A stretch of DNA of 10,699 nucleotides from Phormidesmis priestleyi (GTDB taxonomy: Bacteria > Cyanobacteriota > Cyanobacteriia > Phormidesmidales > Phormidesmidaceae): assembly GCA_003242115.1 (NCBI GenBank), contig QBMP01000145.1, positions 1 to 10,699 of the forward strand. Reading direction: 5' to 3'. Both the position numbers and the translations under genes were made by a program. Shown here piece after piece: positions 1 through 5,934 of this stretch. The notes under the pieces were generated by a model that saw only the letters and a program-made list of their open reading frames with translations, did not search any database and was not told where the DNA came from. Each line of letters begins with the position of its first letter. Position 1 is the stretch's first letter.

Positions 1-81
1 AACATCCAGTTGCGATCGCTCACGAGGCGACAGGTCAATGCCCTCTAAAACTAGCCTTTCAATATGCAGATTAACATTCAC
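1..81 (-). CDS. Small eCIS-associated protein, N-terminal part (runs off the left edge)
   Basis: The first 27 codons are visible, starting at GTG (81-79) and reading VNVNLHIERLVLEG then IDLSPRERSQLDV (Met initiator). A GTGAGG Shine-Dalgarno-like stretch ends 8 nt before the GTG, and there is no in-frame ATG nearby. The start lies 17 bp after the ATPase stop on the same strand, so it is very likely the next gene of the operon. The opening 'HIERLVLEG' resembles, from memory, the start of small uncharacterised proteins that follow the AAA+ ATPase in cyanobacterial and actinobacterial contractile-injection clusters. Their function is unknown to me. The reading frame is open to the window edge, and its far end cannot be judged. 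The family resemblance is recollection, not a search. Confidence 0.68.
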   Translation of the reverse strand, partial: MNVNLHIERLVLEGIDLSPRERSQLDV

Positions 82-98
82 ACTAACGACCTCACAGA

Positions 99-2351
99 CT
101 AACGTCTACGGCGAACAGGGATAGGTTGGTTGGGCAAGGCTACTGTTGGTTCCGGTAAAGGTGGCGGTGGCGGCGGTGCTAGTGCTGGCTCTGGTGCTGG
201 AGCAATGACCTGCGGGGGCGGCAGTTCTGGTTCCAGTGCGGGAGCGGATCGAGCCGGGGGCAGTTGCCAGCGAAAATCAGCTTCATTAAGCGATTTACCC
301 AACTTGCGAAACTCAGCACGGGCAGCTGCTAACACCAAAGGCATATTGACAGGAGCTTCCTGCTTCACCGCCAAAAATGCAGCATTAAGAGCAACATTGT
401 GAATACTGCCCCCCGTCAGATTGAGTCGGGCCAGACGGTCAAACTCAAGGTGTTGAGTAGGCGTTTGAGAAGGAAACGCCCGTTGCCAAATCTGCCCGCG
501 CTCCTTAAGTCCCGGAAACGGAAACGTCACAATAAACCGTAACCGCCGCACAAAGGCTGGATCCATGCTGCTTTTCATATTAGTCGCCAGAATGGCTAAC
601 CCACCGTAGCCTTCCATCCGCTGAAGCAAATAATTAATTTCAATATTGGCATAGCGATCGTGGCTGTCTTTCACCTCACTGCGTTTGCCAAACAAGGCAT
701 CCGCCTCGTCAAAAAATAGCAGCGCCCCACCATCTTCCGCCGCATCAAACAGGCGGCGCAGGTTTTTCTCCGTTTCGCCAATGTACTTACTCACCACCGA
801 AGAAAGGTCAACCCGGTACAGATTCAGCCGTAGCTCATTCGCAATTACCTCAGCAGCTAGGGTTTTACCCGTGCCACTTTCCCCCGCAAACAGCGCACTA
901 ATGCCCATGCCCCGGCTCATCTTTTGGTTAAAGCCCCAGGTTTCGTAAACCGTGTTACGCGCGCTTACCTGATCAGCAATCTGATGCAGTAAGTCAGTCT
1001 CATTGTCAGGCAACACCAGATCATCCCAAGTCGCTTTCACCTCTAAACGTTGAGCCAGCAGATCCAGCTGAGGACGAGTTGCAGCCAAACATCTTTCCCA
1101 AAGCTGCCGCTGAATGTCCTCACTGGTTTGAGATGCCCCCTGCTGCAATACCTCGTAGGCAATATGCTGGATAGCGATTGGCGTTAGCTTAAACTGACTC
1201 GCCAATTGAGGTAACGTCGGTGGCGCTAACGAACCCAGAGATTGCTGCCAAAGGCCAATTTGCTCCTGAGTCGTCGGCTTCTCCACATCCACTACTAAGC
1301 TGGCACCTATTAGCGATTGTTGAACTTCCCGCGTGCTCAAAAACACCCACAGCTGATTTTGAGCCAAAAATCGCCGCAGTGCCGCCGTGTTTTGGCCGGT
1401 TTCTTTGCTCAGATCGCGATCCTCAAGGTCAATCAACAGCGTAAATGGGGACAACCCACTCTCTCGCTGCCACAGCCGCGAAAAAGTTTCCAAGTCACCG
1501 AGCTGGTTAGGCAATAAATCCAGCGGCAGTCGGTACAGCGCTAACCCCAACTCGGCCGCTGCCCGCTGAGCGATTAACTGCTTAGTCACTACATCACTCC
1601 CCGTAAGCTGAATGTAAGTAGGTTGCTGAGCGGGATAGGATGCACTGAGCTGATCCACAATGTCACTCACCTGCTTCATAAGAGAATCAGGCAGTTGAGC
1701 AGTGGTTGAGATGTTTAAAGGCGACAGAAAAGGGGCAAGGCGATCGTCTAGGTAATTCAGCCCTTTGATGTAGTTGACGATGCGCTCATCGGCTCTAAGC
1801 GGGCTGGTGGTAAGGGGTTGAGCACCGGGCTGATTAATTTCGAGCATGCGCCAAAAGCGCAACGGTCGCTCCGGCGACATCACGTCCCACGTTGGATTAT
1901 CAAACAGACTCAGCGCCAAGGCAAAGGTGGGATAGCCCGGTTCTGTCCCCTGCACCCGCGCACATAAACCCACCACTTGGGGATCCAGCTCCATTGCCAT
2001 ACACAGTAGGAGCACCTGCTGCTCAAACTCAGATAAGCCAAAACGGTGAGCTAGCTGAATTAAGGCTGGAGGCGGAGAAGCATTGGCGGCTTCAGCCATG
2101 GCAGCGGCAGCGGCTTCAACGTTGTCTCCATCGTCTGATACGGGTTGATCTGAAGACAATACAGGAGGAAACGATGACGAAGATGACTTTTTCAAGCGCT
2201 GCCACCAACGACTACGGTCGGGAGATGGCTCTCGAACAACGGCAGCAAGCGCAGGCGGCGGCATCTGCTGAGCCAGTCGCAACCGCAACCAGTGCAGTGC
2301 CTTGGACAGGTAGACATCATTCGTTTGTTGCCAGCGCTCTATATCACTCAT
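99..2351 (-). CDS. eCIS AAA+ ATPase (Pvc15/Afp15-like)
   Basis: This 750-residue AAA+ ATPase is of the type found near the end of phage-tail-like injection operons. The homologues Afp15/Pvc15 are thought to act in late assembly or tail termination rather than forming the tail itself. The N-terminal third (about 95-210) looks like the winged-helix-containing region usual in this family. Residues about 240-400 resemble a degenerate AAA module: GSDVVTKQLIAQ sits where a Walker A would be, and LLIDLEDRD is Walker B-like. The active module spans about 440-680, with Walker A GESGTGKT (490-497), Walker B LLFFDEAD (about 544-551), sensor-1 ATN (589-591) and the arginine-rich FVRRLRF (600-606). Residues 56-60 are a serine run. 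The last about 50 residues are proline-rich and end RRRR. The ATG overlaps the DUF4255 stop as ATGA, with only a weak ribosome site, which suggests translational coupling. Confidence 0.93.
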   Translation of the reverse strand: MSDIERWQQTNDVYLSKALHWLRLRLAQQMPPPALAAVVREPSPDRSRWWQRLKKSSSSSFPPVLSSDQPVSDDGDNVEAAAAAMAEAANASPPPALIQLAHRFGLSEFEQQVLLLCMAMELDPQVVGLCARVQGTEPGYPTFALALSLFDNPTWDVMSPERPLRFWRMLEINQPGAQPLTTSPLRADERIVNYIKGLNYLDDRLAPFLSPLNISTTAQLPDSLMKQVSDIVDQLSASYPAQQPTYIQLTGSDVVTKQLIAQRAAAELGLALYRLPLDLLPNQLGDLETFSRLWQRESGLSPFTLLIDLEDRDLSKETGQNTAALRRFLAQNQLWVFLSTREVQQSLIGASLVVDVEKPTTQEQIGLWQQSLGSLAPPTLPQLASQFKLTPIAIQHIAYEVLQQGASQTSEDIQRQLWERCLAATRPQLDLLAQRLEVKATWDDLVLPDNETDLLHQIADQVSARNTVYETWGFNQKMSRGMGISALFAGESGTGKTLAAEVIANELRLNLYRVDLSSVVSKYIGETEKNLRRLFDAAEDGGALLFFDEADALFGKRSEVKDSHDRYANIEINYLLQRMEGYGGLAILATNMKSSMDPAFVRRLRFIVTFPFPGLKERGQIWQRAFPSQTPTQHLEFDRLARLNLTGGSIHNVALNAAFLAVKQEAPVNMPLVLAAARAEFRKLGKSLNEADFRWQLPPARSAPALEPELPPPQVIAPAPEPALAPPPPPPLPEPTVALPNQPIPVRRRR

Positions 2352-3727
2352 GGAATTACCAGATTTTGATAGTCAACAAAGCGAGGCGGACGAACCGCGT
2401 AATCTTGAATGATAAAACTCTCAACATCGTCAATCCGGAGGCGAGGCCGGACACGGTAAGTACCAGGGTCAACCGTTCCTAAGCGAAAGGTCAAGGTTGT
2501 AGTCGACTCAGGGATCGGATTACCGGGTGACCAATCGGCAATTTGAAAAGACTCGGCTGGCAGCAGGCTGTCGCCCGCTGAGAATGCGCTGTTTTCCTCC
2601 AGTAGACTTAAGAATACGCGCTGTTCGAGGGGAATAGAGATCGCGCTTGGGCTTGTTGGGAGGTCTACAAATTCTTCCAGCAAGGCGGCTGGAGTAAAGT
2701 TTACGGTTATGGTGACAACTCCATTAGTATCCCGATTGGCTGTCAGCGCTGAAATCTCAGGCGCTAATGAGAGCGACATCTCTTTAGATGATCGGGGAAT
2801 AACTCGCCCCTCTTTGGTTTGCTCCAAGGTTATAGAAACCCCGTAACGTCCTGCTGGCCAAAGTTCTGGTGCGTTGGGAATAGTGAAAGAAATTTGTGTC
2901 TCAGAAAGATCAGATTCTGAAATAGGAAACTCCACAGGATCTAGTAAACTCCGATGACGCAACATAACTTTCACATTGCCACCGACAAAATTCTGACCTA
3001 CCAAAAGAATAGGCATTGCATCACTGAGTCGTAAGCTTGGCTGCTCGTGAGGCAAAATAATGGTTACAATTTCAGGATAAGGTGGAACAAGATTCGGTTG
3101 AACGCCCACGCCATCATCATCTGATGATCCCCGAGCGAGAACAGGCTGCGGCGCTTTTGTCGGACGCAGGCTTTCAATTAAAACAACAGAAACTTGATAC
3201 GTTGTTGAGATACGATACTGCGTTTGAAAGGTCGCCCAAAGCTTGGTTAAATCCTCTAGGGAAATGGGCTGAGGCGTAATGCGAACGTGATGGATCTGCT
3301 GGTGCAGGTTGCTGGTGGGTAGAACCGTTTCAGTGGCTAAGCGGATGTCCGCTGCCGTCATGATGGGGTGGTCGTGCAGCGTACTCATGGCTTGCCCTAG
3401 CAGTTGATGACTCATCGTATCGTCATCATCTTGTCCGTATGCCGTGAGTAAGTAATACAGGTTCAACGCTAGCGGCGGATAGCCGGTTTCTCCTGATTTT
3501 GCCTGCTCTGGTAGAGGATCATTACGTAATTGGGAATGCAGTTCGGTCTGGTATAGAAATAGATTGAGCTGATTATTGCTGGCGCTCTCAGGCCCATTAT
3601 TCGTTTTTAAGGCCTTGTCAAGGGGCTTAGTAGTAACGGTTGCCCCTGAGATTGTGTCGGGTAAGTTTTGCTCGATTAACCGACGTAATGTGGTAGTAAC
3701 AGCAGCGATCGCTAAGGCATTGCTCAT
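2348..3727 (-). CDS. DUF4255 (Pvc16 N-terminal) eCIS tail-terminator-like protein
   Basis: The first about 190 residues of this 459-residue protein match the DUF4255/Pvc16_N pattern: an opening MSNALAIAAVTTTLRRLIEQ, then LNLFLYQTELHSQLRN (54-69), a GYPPLALNLYYLLTAYG stretch (82-98) and HQLLGQAMSTLHDHP (107-121). In contractile injection systems this family (Afp16/Pvc16) caps the distal end of sheath and tube and helps set tail length. After a Pro/Ser/Asp linker (about 190-215), residues about 218-320 look like an IPT/TIG-type immunoglobulin fold (ILLVGQNFVGGNVKVML). A further beta-rich region (about 323-450) follows, so this is a long version of the family. Its AGGAGG site lies inside the last codons of the preceding gene (CGA GGA GGT GGG ACA TGA), and the ATG overlaps that stop. 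It in turn overlaps the ATPase start. Confidence 0.9.
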   Translation of the reverse strand: MSNALAIAAVTTTLRRLIEQNLPDTISGATVTTKPLDKALKTNNGPESASNNQLNLFLYQTELHSQLRNDPLPEQAKSGETGYPPLALNLYYLLTAYGQDDDDTMSHQLLGQAMSTLHDHPIMTAADIRLATETVLPTSNLHQQIHHVRITPQPISLEDLTKLWATFQTQYRISTTYQVSVVLIESLRPTKAPQPVLARGSSDDDGVGVQPNLVPPYPEIVTIILPHEQPSLRLSDAMPILLVGQNFVGGNVKVMLRHRSLLDPVEFPISESDLSETQISFTIPNAPELWPAGRYGVSITLEQTKEGRVIPRSSKEMSLSLAPEISALTANRDTNGVVTITVNFTPAALLEEFVDLPTSPSAISIPLEQRVFLSLLEENSAFSAGDSLLPAESFQIADWSPGNPIPESTTTLTFRLGTVDPGTYRVRPRLRIDDVESFIIQDYAVRPPRFVDYQNLVIP

Positions 3728-4650
3728 GTCCCACCTCCTCGCTTACGTAAATACTCATTTAGACTCATCACCGAAGATGCAGATCGAGGCTTAGCCTGAG
3801 CAGAAGCTAAGGGCATAGCCCGCACCTCAATGCGACCGATAGTCACGTTAATGGTGGGAGCCGATGAGACTTTAGGCAGAGGCTCAACTGGCTCGGCTAG
3901 CAAAGAGCGAATGCTAGGAGATGCCAGCAGTGGGTTAGTAGAAACCATCACCCCAGCAGAACGAATCATAGTGGGTTCCCCGACAGAGGGAGCTACCGGA
4001 GTAGACGAAACAGACTCGATGGCTGGGCGAATGTCTAAAGCTGCATGAGCAGAAACAGGTGCAGGCATAGGCGCTGCGGGCGCGATCACGAGATCCTTCA
4101 GGGTGGTCTGCTCTTCAGGCTGGTTTAGCCTGACCACTGGCACAGGTACATTGCCTCGCATCGCCTCTACCCCATCTGGATATCCTGACAAATTGGATGG
4201 GCTAGAGGCGTAGGGTACAGTATCGACTCGGCGTTGAAGGATAGGGGGCTGAGGTCTTCGGGTAAGCAAATCAACCAAGGAAAGATTATCAGAGGACTCG
4301 GCGGGTTGAGTGAATACCTGCGGCTGGGCTTCGTCGCCTTGAGGATTAGTGGCTAGGAAGGCATTTGTTGGGTAAGGTTCTGCTTGGCCACCGAAAGAAG
4401 GCGAGGGGAAACGCTGTTGTGATCGCGTCGGACGCTCCACGTCTTGAACCTGAAGAGGTTGGCGAGATTGCATCTCGGCATCGCTCTGCTCAAGGGAGGC
4501 AACCATCCCAAACGCACTTGGTCTACCCAAAGTAGGCTGGTCTAAGTCCCCAATTTTAGGTGATGGCTCAAAGAGAGTTGGTAAGAGTGGCTTCACCTGG
4601 TTGGCATCGCCCTGACTCCGGCCTACTAAATGCTCCAGATAGCTGCTCAT
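3724..4650 (-). CDS. Disordered eCIS protein with conserved N- and C-terminal motifs
   Basis: No enzyme fold is recognised. The 308-residue product begins MSSYLEHLVGRS with a nearby PLLPTLFEPS (21-30). It then runs through about 220 residues rich in Pro, Ser, Gln and Ala, probably disordered. It ends with PTINVTIGRIEVRA (265-278) and a short SLNEYLRKRGGGT tail (296-308). From memory, the pairing of 'YL.xLV.R...LFEP' with a terminal 'I.VTIGRIEVRA' is typical of uncharacterised proteins encoded between the gp26-like baseplate gene and DUF4255 in eCIS loci. The function is unknown, and a structural or scaffolding role at the baseplate is only a guess. The frame is open upstream to an ATG at 4713, which would add 21 residues. 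The 4650 start was chosen because the family-like sequence begins there and because the longer start would overlap the upstream gene by 50 bp. Confidence 0.8.
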   Translation of the reverse strand: MSSYLEHLVGRSQGDANQVKPLLPTLFEPSPKIGDLDQPTLGRPSAFGMVASLEQSDAEMQSRQPLQVQDVERPTRSQQRFPSPSFGGQAEPYPTNAFLATNPQGDEAQPQVFTQPAESSDNLSLVDLLTRRPQPPILQRRVDTVPYASSPSNLSGYPDGVEAMRGNVPVPVVRLNQPEEQTTLKDLVIAPAAPMPAPVSAHAALDIRPAIESVSSTPVAPSVGEPTMIRSAGVMVSTNPLLASPSIRSLLAEPVEPLPKVSSAPTINVTIGRIEVRAMPLASAQAKPRSASSVMSLNEYLRKRGGGT

Positions 4651-4678
4651 AAACCCACCATCTCTAAATACAACTGTC
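4647..4678 (-). other. Deletion scar and relic ATGA overlap at the gp26-like 3' end
   Basis: Reading in transcription order, the Asp codon GAC (4678-4676) is followed by AGTTG (4675-4671), and then by TAT TTA GAG ATG GTG GGT TTA TGA in a shifted frame (4670-4647). That spells YLEMVGL and a stop whose TGA overlaps the ATG of the next gene (ATGA, 4650-4647). In the annotated frame the same bases give SCI and a TAG at 4666-4664. If the usual family linker of roughly eleven residues preceded 'YLEMV', about 28 nt are missing. The missing length is inferred from memory of the family; the shifted frame and the overlap are seen directly. Confidence 0.6.
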
Positions 4679-5368
4679 AGTCTCATGCCAGCCATAAACC
4701 GATGCAAGCACATGCACTTCCCGCAATAGACGAACAGCCCAGACGTTCAATTCATCCCAGAAGTAGGAAACAATATCAAAAACAGATTTCCAGGCGTGTT
4801 GGCAGGCAGGACAGGTTAATGCGAACTTCACATCTGCCTGAGGATCAGCCAGAGCCATTTGCTCTACTACGGCATCCAATATTCCCTTGGGCAATTGCTC
4901 CAGCGAATAGGGTTCCGCCTTATACAAAGCTTCTACAAGACACCGCTCAAGTAATTGCTGTTGGGCGATCACAGCATCTTGAGTAGTGGCGTTCGCAACA
5001 TCGCAGCTATTGGGTAAGCGAAATCGCACCAAATATCCCTCTTGCTTCAGAGACAAGGTAGACGGTGGTGGAATCTCAGAAGCTGTGCAAATGTCAGCAA
5101 TACTGAAGTTCAACTCTAGGCGATCGCCGCAGCTTGGGCAATTCACCACACTGACCAAATGAGAGCCAAACGTCCACTCCCGCAAAGATAGCAAACGAGC
5201 ATCTCGCTGCCCAATGCTTAACTCCGCGAGTTCCTTCATTGCTATATCTGGACAAGCCACCGACAATAACGTCAGTGCCCGGTTGGTTGGTGACTGAGAA
5301 CAGCCCTGTTCCCATACCTGCAACAATTCTCGAACAGATAGCGCGCGCATAAGGGATGCTCCAATCAT
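4664..5368 (-). CDS. T4 gp26-type baseplate protein with two CxxC pairs; C-terminus apparently altered
   Basis: The 234-residue product resembles the T4_baseplate (gp26-like) family seen in most eCIS operons. It opens (M)RALSVRELLQVWEQG, then has CPSC (77-80) followed by GDRLELNF, and CPAC (186-189) followed by QHAW. These two pairs could bind one zinc. It closes with RLLREVHVLASVYGWHE (213-229). Members normally continue with a segment like 'xxIL.L...RRQ.YLEMV'. Here the protein stops after TDSCI, while codons for YLEMVGL plus a TGA lie in another frame immediately downstream (4670-4647). This suggests a small out-of-frame deletion. Two starts are plausible: ATG 5368 (AGTAGG upstream) or ATG 5350 (GGAG, 8-nt spacing), the latter giving the more usual N-terminus. 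It lies 27 bp after the tube gene and 13 bp before the next start. Confidence 0.85.
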   Translation of the reverse strand: MIGASLMRALSVRELLQVWEQGCSQSPTNRALTLLSVACPDIAMKELAELSIGQRDARLLSLREWTFGSHLVSVVNCPSCGDRLELNFSIADICTASEIPPPSTLSLKQEGYLVRFRLPNSCDVANATTQDAVIAQQQLLERCLVEALYKAEPYSLEQLPKGILDAVVEQMALADPQADVKFALTCPACQHAWKSVFDIVSYFWDELNVWAVRLLREVHVLASVYGWHETDSCI

Positions 5369-5395
5369 CTATACCTACTGGGTTATTGGCTCGGC

Positions 5396-5923
5396 TTAAA
5401 AGCTCTCCTCTGAAGGTTCTTTCACATCCTCATCCCGCTCCCAGCCCTCGTTCTCCAACTTGATAGATTGAATCGCGACAGCGTTGGCATTAGCATCCAG
5501 GTCAGGAAATGCCTGATACTCAGAAACCCAACAGCGATATAGCCTATATGAAATTGCCTTTTGTCCAGCCTCGTTAAAAATGTCCAAAATAATGTTTTTA
5601 CGAAAATCCTTCAGAGATGCCTCGCGGGTGCGCTGTTCTGGGCCAGCCTGAGCGTTTTTATAGTTCCAAACCTTATTAGCCCATGACTCAAACTCCAAAT
5701 CGTGCGTGACACCGCGCTCTAGCATAATAGCTTCATATTCAGTTCGACCAGGAGACTTTCGAGATCCGCTTTGGTCTCCTCCGTCTCGATGTTTGACTAC
5801 TTCAGTGGTTCTTTTCAAGGCTCCCACCTTGCTAATACCAGCTACATAACGCCCGTCCCACTTTATGCGAAACTTAAAGTTCTTATAAGGATCGAGACGC
5901 CCAGTGTTAACAACAAATTCCAT
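5396..5923 (-). CDS. eCIS inner tube protein (T4 gp19 family)
   Basis: This 175-residue protein is the hexamer-forming subunit of the inner tube that is driven through the target membrane when the sheath contracts. The sequence is strongly typical: GRLDPYKNFKFRIKWDGRYV (8-27), SKVGALKRTTEVVKHRDGGD (31-50), RKSPGRTEYEAIMLERGVTHD (55-75) and FESWANKVW (78-86). The C-terminal half has VSEYQAFPDLDANANAVAIQSIKLENEGWERD, the closing strand and helix pattern of tail tubes. The length is normal for the family. AGGAG lies 7 nt before the ATG, in the 11-bp gap after the sheath stop, so sheath and tube should be made from one transcript. Many eCIS operons carry two or three tube paralogues side by side; only this one is visible here. 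Confidence 0.96.
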   Translation of the reverse strand: MEFVVNTGRLDPYKNFKFRIKWDGRYVAGISKVGALKRTTEVVKHRDGGDQSGSRKSPGRTEYEAIMLERGVTHDLEFESWANKVWNYKNAQAGPEQRTREASLKDFRKNIILDIFNEAGQKAISYRLYRCWVSEYQAFPDLDANANAVAIQSIKLENEGWERDEDVKEPSEESF

Positions 5924-5934
5924 TCTTTCTCTCC

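Noticed and set aside
1892..2482. Plus-strand frame of 196 codons opposite the ATPase and DUF4255 junction
   Set aside because: It lies fully antisense to two well-supported eCIS genes and shows no recognisable motif.
4651..4713. Upstream start (ATG 4713) for the disordered eCIS protein
   Set aside because: It would overlap the gp26-like gene by 50 bp, and the extra residues resemble out-of-frame gp26 sequence. The conserved start MSSYLEHLV lies at 4650.
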